From contig NC_134568.1 in NCBI RefSeq assembly GCF_050947875.1, positions 251,427,767 to 251,491,766 of the forward strand: a stretch of DNA of 64,000 nucleotides, read 5' to 3'. The notes below the pieces were generated by a model, which had not been told where the DNA came from, did no database searches, and saw only the letters and a program-made list of their open reading frames with translations. Position numbers and translations under genes: made by a program. Each line of letters begins with the position of its first letter. Position 1 is the first letter of the stretch. Below, in pieces: positions 46,224 to 55,225 of the stretch. This DNA is from Dermacentor variabilis. Lineage: Eukaryota; Arthropoda; Arachnida; Ixodida; Ixodidae.

Positions 46224-46465
46224 TTAAAAAAATTAAATTATGGGGTTTTACGTGCCAAAGCCACTTTCTGATTATGAGGCACGCCGTAGTGGGGGACTCC
46301 GAAAATTTCGACCTCCTGAGGTTCTTTAACGTGCACCTAAATCTAAGCGCACTGGTGTTTTAGCATTCCGCCCCCATCGAAATGCGGCTGCCGTGACCGG
46401 GATTCGATCCGGCGACCTCGTGCTCAGCAGCCCAACAGCATAGCCACTGAGCAACCACGGCTGGT
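46224..46465 (-). mobile_element. Full-length SINE, first subfamily
   Basis: It reads tail to head with TGGGGTTTTACGTGCCAAAG, CACCTAAATCTAAGCGCAC and GGGATTCGATCCGGCGACC, ending GAGCAACCACGGCTGGT. A 12 bp target duplication with one change, AACTATTTTGTT (46212-46223) and AACTACTTTGTT (46467-46478), flanks it. It is slightly older than the three near-identical copies. Confidence 0.93.
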
Positions 46466-46478
46466 CAACTACTTTGTT

Positions 46479-47400
46479 ACATTATGGCTGTTGTTGCGCC
46501 GTAAGAATTCTCCAAGCTTACCAGATTCCAAGCTTACCAGAGTCTTTGGAGACCCTAAAATACAATGCAGTACATCTTTACTGAAAAAAAAAAAAAACTT
46601 AGCTAGGTGAGAGCAGATGCGGTCAAGAAATGTGACGTGCGGATACTTCAACGCCCATTGTTCGTTTTTGCGTCTTCTCTGTCTTACCAAGCTCACTGCG
46701 AGATGCGTCTACGGCCTTTTCTAATACAGCTCAGCTTTTTTTTTTTTCTCTTCAGGCGTCCTTTTGAATAGTGCATTGTGCACGCGCAGGGAGCAGCTGT
46801 GCTGGATGCAGACTTGCGCTGTGAACACTGGCTCGCACTTCAGTCATAACTTCAGCTACAGGAGATACACCATCGCGATGTTTCAAATGTTAACGTTTCG
46901 AACTTCTGGCCAAACAGTGTCTTGGGTGCTAACGAAGTGGGGCTCCTGGTGACTTCAAAGTGTGCGAGTGCAGGGAGGGCTTTATATGCGCAAATTATGC
47001 AGGTGATCATCCAGCCAGCTATACAGCCGCTGCTCCACGCGACCTGCATGCAGACCTCTGCTGTGCAAATACGCGGCTAGGCAGCAATATATTGAGTGTG
47101 GAGCTTCTACGTTAGCCCTCACCAACAGGTGGTGAAAAAGACTTTATTCGAAGAGCTTGGCCAGCGACATCCCCCTCCACGGATATTTTAAGTGTAATCT
47201 GTGGGGAGACAAGCTTATCCGTGTTCGAGAGATGCAACTTGTTGAAGCTTTCAATGCTGAGGACCTCTCTGTGGCTAATGATAGAATAGGTCGGTCAGTC
47301 GGTAAGCATTGAGTGTTTTCTGCATTGCTAACTGCAACTGGGATTTACTCACTGACAGCAAGTGATTTGCAATTGACATAATTTACTTTTGGCCACTGCT
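46479..47400. other. No recognisable feature
   Basis: Poly-A near 46,584-46,597 and poly-T near 46,737-46,748 only. Open frames are short. Confidence 0.35.
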
Positions 47401-47410
47401 TCAGTAGCTG

Positions 47411-47641
47411 TTAAAAAAATGTAGGGTTTTACTTGCCGAAATCATGATCTGATTATGAAGCACGCCACCGTGGAGGACTCCTGATTAATGTTGCCCACCT
47501 GGGCTTTTTTAACACGCACCTAAGAACAGGGGAGTCTTTTGCACTTCACCCCTACCGGAATGCGGCCACCATGGCTTGGATCGAACCCGCAACCTCCGGC
47601 TCAGCAGCACTGCGCCATAGCCACTAAGCTAGCGCGGCGGG
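47411..47641 (-). mobile_element. Diverged full-length SINE
   Basis: The tail is TAGGGTTTTACTTGCCGAAA. The body has GAAGCACGCCACCGTGGAGG and AACACGCACCTAAGAACAGG, box B (minus) lies in GGATCGAACCCGCAACC, and the head is in AGCTAGCGCGGCGGGT. The 10 bp direct repeat TCAGTAGCTG at 47401-47410 and 47642-47651 is a target duplication. Body divergence marks an older insertion or a third subfamily. Confidence 0.9.
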
Positions 47642-47795
47642 TCAGTAGCTGCTTTGACAATAACGTTGCGGGCATGTGGAGGTTGCCGTCATGAACTCGA
47701 AATGTGGAACAGTATTTAAAGCCAGCAGCACTCGAAAGCGCAATAACTGTGCTCTATGCCTCCTCGCTGTTGCTGCAACAGCGTTTTCTGGATAT

Positions 47796-48299
47796 TGTAG
47801 CGAAGTGACGCAGCCGTGAGATATCAGACGCATCAACTCACCAGGGAGACGGAAGAAGAATGGGGATGAGCTCTGGCAGGGGAAAGTCCAAATCCGCAGG
47901 TACGACGACGAGAGTAGCATTTGAATAACTAGGTTTATTCACTTGGCATCTGCCGTAAGTTTAAACTGTACAAAAATATCTACAAACAGAACGATGTCAT
48001 ACCCGTCGTCGTCGGCCTGCCTGACCGGCCTGGTCTCCCCTGGTGAAGATGCGCCGTCTGCTGCTCTTCACTTGCTCACTCCCAAAACTACCCCAAACTA
48101 TTCCTTAAATAAGTTTCCCCAGCATCCAAGGGACCCGCGCGCGGCAGCACTGTCCGCGGCGCCGTCGAGGTCATTTGTGTACAAAGGTTTGCCCCGCGTC
48201 AAGGAGCCCACAAAATTCCCGGAAAGACAGCAAAGAGGGCCGCGGTACACTCTCTTCGCGACAATATTCTGTTCAGACGTGGTCACATTGGTAATCACA
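47796..48299 (-). mobile_element. Likely solo LTR of an LTR retrotransposon
   Basis: Read on the minus strand, the 504 bp starts TGTGATTACCAATGTGACC and ends GTCACTTCGCTACA, with the canonical TG...CA limits. A TATA-like CTTATTTAAGG (48103-48113) lies about 170 bases before AATAAA (complement at 47934-47939). GT-rich sequence follows the signal. Order and spacing fit U3, R and U5. No internal gag-pol or second LTR was found, and the flanking 5-mers do not match, so the limits may be off by some bases. Confidence 0.5.
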
Positions 48300-48834
48300 T
48301 TATGTGAAAAGGACCAGCCTTCACCGCTGCGAGCTAAGTCTCTGCATTGCATTCACTTCAATACAAATTTTTCTGCGTAATAAAATTGTCTACGCAATAA
48401 AGGATGTTTTTTTTCCTTTCTTTCGGCGAACTGCCGCGGCCATTTGCCCCTTCAAGCAGAGGTAATTAGAAACATCGATGTCTCAACCCTCAACGTTGCC
48501 AGTGAAAGTGGGGCACCCGTTTCGGTGATATTATGTAGTGGGCGCACATGAAACTTTGGAGCTGACACACGTGCCATAAACAAGCAGCGTTTATTCCTGT
48601 TTTTTCCCGCCCTGCAGACAACCTTGATTCGTACTTCGTAGTGCTTTCTGCGAGCCACTAAATTTGCAGACTGGACGGGAAGGGTGTGTGTCGTGACATA
48701 AAACGCTCATTTGGACGTTGCCGATTATTTGCGGAGCAACCACCAAAAACGGCCAAAGTTAGGCCATTTCTAGCTGTCCGTTGAGCTGAATACTTTCAGT
48801 TTTTGAGCCGCAATTTCCTCATTTCCTTCCCTTC
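48300..48834. other. No recognisable feature
   Basis: A minus-strand frame at 48452-48658 (68 codons) has no motif. No repeat was detected. Confidence 0.3.
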
Positions 48835-48955
48835 TCTTTCTCCCTGTTATCTTTGTTTTCCCCTTTCCCATTCCCCCGGTGTAGGGTAGCCAACCGGACG
48901 TTATTCTGGTTAACCTCCCTGCCTTCTACTTTTCTCTTTCCTCCTCCTCCTGAGG
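48835..48955 (+). mobile_element. 3' terminus of a LINE A-type element
   Basis: GTGTAGGGTAGCCAACCGGA and CTGGTTAACCTCCCTGCCTT followed by a C/T-rich run match the 3' end of LINE A (complement of 53,640-53,720: GTAGGGTAGCAAACCGGATC, CTGGTTAACCTCCCTGCCTT). Only the terminal about 120 bp are present, as expected from extreme 5' truncation. Confidence 0.7.
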
Positions 48956-49034
48956 TGATAGTATTGCAATATCCCCTATCGTTCCTTTTTAAGTCTGTAC
49001 AAGGACCCCGATATATTAATATTACAATATTTCC

Positions 49035-49037
<3 letters not shown>

Positions 49038-49124
<87 letters not shown>
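49038..49124. repeat. (AAT)n microsatellite
   Basis: About 29 AAT/TAA units. The poly-Ile and poly-Tyr frames are artefacts. Confidence 0.97.
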
Positions 49125-49852
49125 CTCTCAGTTGAGAGGTCATGGAGTCGCCGTTCTTATACAAGCACTGAATGAAATGTACCCGTATGGCTCGGTTACC
49201 GCAGCCATTCAGACTGCAGCACCAGCGGTTACTACGGCGTGGCACATCTACATTTCAGCCGACCTCAATACAGACGGTCTCTTTCTTTTATTTTCCTTTC
49301 TTTCTTTGTTTCTTTCTTCTTTTTTTTACTGGTGGTGGGTGGGTGAGGGGATGGGGCGCCACTCTCATTGTTTTGGTACGTATATGTCCACCAAAGGCAG
49401 AAAAAAAGCAGTACAAAAAAAAAAAAAGCCGAAGCAGGGAAAAGAGCCTGTGTCGTGTCCTTCAACAGACGCATGATATATGAGACGCTGCAACGCTTGG
49501 CACCGGATTAATTATCACCGCATATGGCTCGTACGAAGTGCAAGGTATTGCCTGTGCACCCCCTTCCATCGTTTTTGTTCAGCTTCACTTGCAGTGCACC
49601 AGTGCACCTTCATCGATGGCAAATTAGGGTCATGCATGCTCTGCTCTGGTCGAACTGCGAAGCAATTTCGTGCCAATGTATCGCAGCTCGAACTTCAATC
49701 GGGAAAGTATGAAACAACAGCAATAATGCAAATTCCAGGATAGTTACCCTAATGATGCTCTAGGATAGAAGGCGTCCACGAGTGTTCTTTCCATCTGTTT
49801 TCCTTTTTTCTATACTCGCCGAAGTGACAGTTTTTAAACGCAATCCATGTAT
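49125..49852. other. No recognisable feature
   Basis: Homopolymers near 49,320 and 49,417. No gene or known repeat. Confidence 0.35.
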
Positions 49853-49864
49853 GCAACGAATAAA

Positions 49865-50106
49865 AAATAAATTTTGGAGTTTTGCGTGCCGAAACTACGA
49901 TATGATTACGAGGCACGCCGTAGTGGGAGGCTCCGGATTAATTTCGACCAGCCGGGGTTCTTTTAACGTGCACCCAATGCACGGTACACGGGCGTTTTCG
50001 CATTTCGTCTCCATCTAAATGCGACCGCAGCGGCCCGGATTCGATCCCGCGCTTTCGAGCTTAGCAGCGCGACGCCTTAGTTTCCCTGCGCCACCACGGC
50101 CGGTGC
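49865..50106 (-). mobile_element. Full-length SINE, second subfamily
   Basis: The tail is TTGGAGTTTTGCGTGCCGAA. The body is GGGGTTCTTTTAACGTGCAC then CCAATGCACGGTACACGGG, the second-subfamily variant. Box B (minus) is within CGGATTCGATCCCGCGC, and the head lies near GCGCCACCACGGCCGGTG. The flanks GCAACGAATAAA (49853-49864) and GCGGCGAATAAA (50107-50118) look like a target duplication with two changes. Confidence 0.88.
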
Positions 50107-50118
50107 GCGGCGAATAAA

Positions 50119-51829
50119 GAAACGTGCCGCGTCATTGCACGCCACTGCAGCTGAATATTTCGCGTGCGTGTCCGCAGTACAGAGATCTCATGAGTGTTTC
50201 GATGCATGATGACTGGACTATGGAGAAGAGTGGCTCGTGTCGGCATATCGAGAGGTCCAGCTGGCTGCCCCAGTGCCAACGTCAACTTCAACAGAAGTTT
50301 ACAAAAGCTCCTGCCTGGCCAAGGCATCTGTCACTCTGTGCACCGCCGTTCACAAGGCTCGGCGCTCTCTCCACTCCTTTGGCACTTCGTTATTCGTGAT
50401 CTCCTTTCATGCTGCTTACCTCCAAGAACTCATATGCTATGTACCTATTGTGCTCAATCCGGCAGAAGGTCGCAAAATTTCCGCAACACGTTATATCCTT
50501 GTATGCATAATCACGTACTTGAACACGTCAGATTAGCAGATGAGACGTCCGTGTTCATTTTATCAGTGGGCACCCAATATAGTGTAATGGTTTTTGACGA
50601 CGCGTAGAGCGCCTGTTCGGTACTCGATAACTGCCCTGTCAGATTTTGTTCCGGCGGCAGAATGAAGTGCCTGCGCTTTGTATTAAGTTTTCGGATTGAG
50701 TAAATATAAAAGCTAGATCATAGATAACAATTTCGAAAGTTTGTCATGACATGCGTGTTTGGCGTTTTCTTCTGAAGAAAGCGTTACATAAATTTGCGTG
50801 AAGGTTTCGTGTTTCTTTTTTTCACTTCCCAGCTATGCTTGGTTTAAGTGTATCGTTGTTAGTGAAGTCCTCAATCGCGTAAACAACAATGGCACATATT
50901 TATGCCACGCTGCCACCTCTCCGCGAGGGGTGCAGAGCTCGAAGGGCTTCATGTTGCAGTGCAGTTATCGTGGTGCAATAATCGCGCATTTTCCAGCACA
51001 TGCAAAGTTAAATGGCGCAAGCCGTCCGACAAGACCAAATGGTGGGGGCGTTTCCTCTCTGTTGACGCTGTTACTTAGCTTTGCGAAGCCGACCCGACGT
51101 CCGGTCCCTTTGCTAAGTTAATCGCGTTATTCCATTCCTATAACGCTTGCAGAGAAGACGTGTGCTATCATTCGGTATTTCCTCGAGCCAGTGACACCAT
51201 CTACGGACCTTCATAGCCATCCCCTCGGAGTTGTCCGCAACTACTGCCGCAAAATGTATTAATAATATCCTGCCCCTCAACCGCCAGGATGGCTTCTCTG
51301 AAGTGGATAGCGGTAGGGTGGTGGGTGCGGGGAGGTGGCTGATTGCGGGAGGCACTAGTATCTGACACGTCGCATCGCTGACGCACCACTAAAAGGTAGG
51401 ACTTTATTTAATCATTTTGGTCACCGTTTCGCTGCATTGTTAACGCGTTGTAACAACCATGACAAGACGTTGTTGGAGGAGTTGGCTCAATATAGTTATG
51501 AAATTCAAGGAGCGTAATATAAAAAGGACGAGGACAAGACAGACGATGTACCTGGCACTCACTGCTATCGCCTGTCTTCTGTAATAACCATGTTTACAGT
51601 TCATTCACTTATTGGAGAAACGATCACTCTCCGTCGTGCTCGACCAGTCGGACGACCAGTCTCTGTTACAAAAATAATTCTACATTATCGACGGGAGTCA
51701 CCATAACATCAGTAGGCCGTGCAAGCATTGATGAGCATTTTGCAATTCAGTGGGTTATGTGAAAGCTTACAATTGTGAACGCTTCTCCTGGACTTCTCTT
51801 TATTGTTTCGTATTTTTATTGTGCTTTTC
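50119..51829. other. Mostly unrecognised; one weak hairpin
   Basis: No gene was found. Near 51,490-51,565 GGAGCGTAATATAAAAAGGA, CGAGGACAAGACAGACGAT and, after a loop, ATCGCCTGTCTTCTG form a short stem (AGACAGACGAT with ATCGCCTGTCT). I list it as a doubtful member of the AGCGC/GGACA hairpin set. Confidence 0.35.
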
Positions 51830-51965
51830 TAATCTCCCCTCCTATCTCTCTCTCTCTCTCTCTCCTTTGTATCGCATTTCCCCCCGCCCCATTGCAGGAT
51901 AGTAAACCGGAAACTCACCTTTCGAACCTCCCTGCCTTTGTCTCTGTCTCTCTTGATTGCACTCC
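51830..51965 (+). mobile_element. 3' terminus of a LINE A-type element, diverged
   Basis: GGATAGTAAACCGGAAACTC, CTTTCGAACCTCCCTGCCTT and a following TCTCTGTCTCTC run correspond to the LINE A 3' end. It is preceded by a (CT)n tract at about 51,845-51,865. More substitutions than at 48.9 kb show an older insertion. Confidence 0.55.
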
Positions 51966-52177
51966 TAAGAATGCAAATTAAAATTACTTTCTAGCTAAAG
52001 AACGCACTAGCACTATGTATAACGGGACACAATAGAAGATGCGAGAACATACATACGTCAGGCTTTAACTGTGAAATGCAGGCATTTGTCCCCTACTCCT
52101 GGGTTAGCTTTAACAGTGCTTGTAGTCATCTACGTATTATTTGCGTCAAAATGGTTGTCTGCAGCCTTACGCTCGAA

Positions 52178-52970
52178 ATGAAACGGCATGATGTCCTCGT
52201 CTCACTTGCCATCGATCGCAGCGATTCGGAGATTGCAACGTTTCCAAATGTGGGAGGTGACATTGCATCAGCCCTACAGATGTTCTCACTGTCAGACATA
52301 CTAAATTGCCATCGTCTGTCATGCATTGTCTTCGGTATTATCGGCAGTGAGGGTCAGTTCATGCTGTCCAATTTCTATCCTCAAGGCCTCTGCATTAATG
52401 CTTTTGTACACGTTAAAGTGGTGGGGATGGTGGAAAAGACTTGAAGTGAGCGAGTCGTCAACGGACGACCATACATGTTCCAACAAGATTCTGCCCCGAC
52501 GTACCTTGCTTCAATCACGCATGAGTGAGTTGCTCTCCGAAAATTTTCGTGACCACGTCTCTCCGAACATCTAGCCTCTAACCCCCGTATTCAGAAATGC
52601 ATCTTAATTCGAAGCACATGCTTGACTTGATATAAATGATGCCTGGTGCGAACGCGCCCAAGACGCTAATTGCGTTTCCTTTTGGTGCGTTCACGACAGG
52701 CGTGATTTAAATCAAGCCGAACATGGGCTTCCAGTTAAGATGCATTTCTGAATACGGAGGTAACTCTCTGGACCTGAAAATTGATGGACCTGATGGACTG
52801 ATGTTTAAAGAAAGTCCAACAGGCATTCTCACAGTGTCAAAGACAACCTGTGGAAACGATTGCTAACATTTGTAGAGAGCACCTTATTAAGACCTGAAGA
52901 CCTTCTGGAGCCAAACCGAGCCCATGATTGAAGCTAATGTCAGATTCAATGAATTAAATTGAGTAAAAGG
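52178..52970 (+). pseudogene. Decayed mariner-family transposase, internally deleted
   Basis: KRHDVLVSLAIDRSDSEIAT (from about 52,180) resembles the N-terminal helix-turn-helix of mariner transposases. The frame passes directly to CIVFGIIGSEGQFMLSNFYP and QGLCINAF, a block normally found after the first catalytic Asp, so about 100 or more residues are missing. A stop lies near 52,442. GRPYMFQQDSAP holds the second catalytic Asp, then LLSENFRDHVSPNI follows in another frame. After a 180 bp MITE insertion, NSLDL (the third catalytic block, normally NSPDLNP) and VERKSNRHSHSVKDNL complete the C-terminus. It is inactive. Confidence 0.75.
52579..52763. mobile_element. Palindromic MITE inside the mariner relic, TAA target duplication
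   Basis: The left arm is CCCCCGTATTCAGAAATGCA, TCTTAATTCGAAGCACATG, CTTGACTTGATATAAATGAT. The reverse complement of the right arm is CCTCCGTATTCAGAAATGCA, TCTTAACTGGAAGCCCATG, TTCGGCTTGATTTAAATCAC. The element is about 180 bp, with arms of about 80 bp. TAA lies on both sides (52579-52581 and 52761-52763). A TWA target duplication is typical of PIF/Harbinger elements. Removing the MITE and one TAA brings the two halves of the mariner third catalytic block together. Confidence 0.82.
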
Positions 52971-53632
52971 GAGTTGTAGACGTTTGTATAAAGCTTTGTT
53001 CAAATACATTAGTTCTTCTAACAGGGAAAGGGCGTTTTGCTTCGCTCAGGTGCTTTTTCTCAAATACCTGCCGCACCCTCTATAGCACACGTGTGATACT
53101 CCCGAGGAAGCAGCGGTGCCATGCGCGCGCTAAATCACGCTCAGAATCGACAAATCGTTTTCATAAAGAACTATGGATTTCTTTCCGACGCACTTGGTAC
53201 CCAAACTAGCAATTGTTGATGCTTGAATAATCGCACTTGTAAGATAGTCTTTGGTGTCTCGACACAACAGTTACGGAAGGTCGCCTCGCATTCACATGCG
53301 CTGCAAGGCCTAGTCAGCCTACCACCTATTCATTTCTTAGCATTGCTGCTATACTCTGTAAGTACGTAATTTACATAACGTCCCGTCAGGCATACATAAA
53401 ACATTCGGCAGGAAATAGAAGCCTGGTAAAGCGCACATTCCCCCCTCCCCCCAAGTTTACACAGCATTTTCAATGCCGTTTGTTACAGCGTTGCATACTA
53501 TTAGCGAGAACTGAACATTTTACGGAGCTTAATGAACATGCATGCGACAAAAAACCAAAAAGGAGAGATTCGTATTGCGACAAAAAGGAGAGATTCGTAT
53601 TGGCGCGTTCTGCTGACTTATTTATGCTGTGC
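52971..53632. other. No gene; one short tandem duplication
   Basis: CAAAAAGGAGAGATTCGTAT is duplicated in tandem (53556-53577 and 53581-53602, unit 25 bp). Nothing else was recognised. Confidence 0.4.
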
Positions 53633-53633
53633 A

Positions 53634-53655
53634 GAGAGAGAGAGAGAGAGAGAGA
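53634..53655. repeat. (GA)n tract at the LINE A 3' end
   Basis: About 11 GA units immediately beyond the LINE A terminus. On the LINE's own strand this is a CT-rich tail. Confidence 0.9.
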
Positions 53656-54950
53656 GGAAAGGGGAAAGGCAGGGAGGTTAACCAGAGGGGAAGATCCGGT
53701 TTGCTACCCTACTCTGGGGAGAGAGGGGAGGGGGAGGTAAAGTGGTAACAAAGTAGAGATAAAGAAAGGAGCGTAGGCATACAATCACAGTCGGTCACTG
53801 TCGCCGCATACTGCCACCGCACAGCACAGTAGCACTTGTAGCACTATGAACATCTGTTCAGGCTACAGCCGCTTGTCCAATTCTGTCGCCCTCAAAAACC
53901 GCAACAGTGCCCTCGTCGCTCTCTGCTGCGATGGCTTGTGATGGCGGCATTTTAAAATAAGTTCCTGTGTGATAGGTGAAAGCGTGCTATCGCGATTGCG
54001 AGTGATCGTCTTTGTAAATTATAGCGAGGACAGTCACAAAGAAGGTGCTGAAGAGTCTCCTCGTTACCACAGTCCTCACACGAGGCGTCGTCGGCCCATC
54101 CAATTCGGAAAGGAAAGACTTGGTGAAAGCCACCCTTAGCCATATTCGACAAAGCAGGGTAGCTTCGCGACGGCAGAGTCCAGCTGGAATGCAAAGGCGT
54201 AGAGAGGAGTCAAGATTGTGGAGTGGGTTGTTTTGAAAACTTCCTGCGTTCCACAAGGAGAACGTGATGTCACGGCTGAGCATTCGAAGTTTTCTAGCGG
54301 CATCTGTCCTTGAAAACGGTATCGGCTCCTCTTCGTCCCCTTGAAGAGCCGACCGAGCAGCGTTATCGGCGTGTTCGTTCCCTATGACTCCGCAGTGACT
54401 TGGAAGCCACTGAAATGTCACGTGGTGTCCTTTCTCAGTCAAGGTATGGATTAGTTCTCTAATCTTAAATACCAGTTGTTCGTGTGGTCCGCGCCGCAGG
54501 GCTGATAGCAAAGATTGCAGTGCTACCTTCGAGTCACTGAATATTGACCATCTTCAAGCTTGCTCTTGGCTGACGAGACGAAGTGCAGCGCGAAGAGCTG
54601 CAAGTTCCGCAGCCATCGGTGTCGTTGGGTGACGTCTTGAAACTGATAGTCGTGGCTTTCACTGGGAAGACCACGGCTCCAGAGGAACACTGGAGAGTTG
54701 CCGATCCATCAGTATAAATATGTACGTGTTCGGCGTACCTCTCGTGCAAAAGGAGCAGAGTTGGTTGTTTCAGAGCAGGTGATGACAGCTCAGATTTTTT
54801 CCTGATTCCTGGTACGGTAAGGTACACTGCGGGTCGAACCAAGCACCATGGAGGAATCAATGGCTTAATTGTGGGGGTGAAGCCTGATGGAAGGCAGGAG
54901 TAATACTCCGATATCCTAGTACAAAATGATGCCTGCGGCCTTTCTGACGG
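53640..54950 (-). mobile_element. LINE A, 3' part (RNase H, knuckle, 3' UTR)
   Basis: This is the 3' portion of a 5'-truncated RNase H-bearing LINE whose RT portion lies at 59,077-60,060. LINE B separates the two parts. The 3' UTR occupies about 53,640-53,930 and ends in the CTGGTTAACCTCCCTGCCTT motif shared with two other fragments in the window. Codon phase is preserved across the LINE B insertion, so both parts come from one original element. Confidence 0.85.
53952..54950 (-). pseudogene. LINE A ORF2: RNase H and zinc knuckle, frameshifted
   Basis: Going down the minus strand: HVHIYTDGSATLQCSSGAVV (RNase H start with its first Asp, about 54,720), then a break near 54,600-54,530 with in-frame disruption. 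VTFQWLPSHCGVIGNEHADN follows (RNase H closing motif, about 54,410-54,350), then RREATLLCRIWLRVAFTKSF. After a frameshift near 54,110 comes CEDCGNEETLQHLLCDCPRY, a CX2CX8HX3C knuckle. Two or more frameshifts and a stop near 53,950 make it inactive. The domain order matches the I superfamily. Confidence 0.82.
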
Positions 54951-54973
54951 TAGATAGATAGATAGATAGATAG
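54951..54973 (-). repeat. (TATC)n 3' tail of LINE B
   Basis: About five and a half GATA units on the plus strand mark the 3' terminus of LINE B. Beyond them the LINE A coding sequence resumes at PSERPQASF. Confidence 0.9.
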
Positions 54974-55225
54974 TACTTTTATTCGTATCAATTGTCATAC
55001 ACAAAAATCAGGCCTACCAAAGCCTCACCAAGGGCTTGAGTGGCAGCGCCTGGCAGACAGCGAACATTAGCAAAACAAAGAATAGAGATATTGCAACAAA
55101 CCCGACAAGCAAACAAAAAAAGAAAATTTAACAACTCAGAGAGACAGATATGGAGACAGAACTATTACAACATCAAAAGGGATGACAACAATATGGAATT
55201 AAGATAGTAACACTCGATTAAATAA

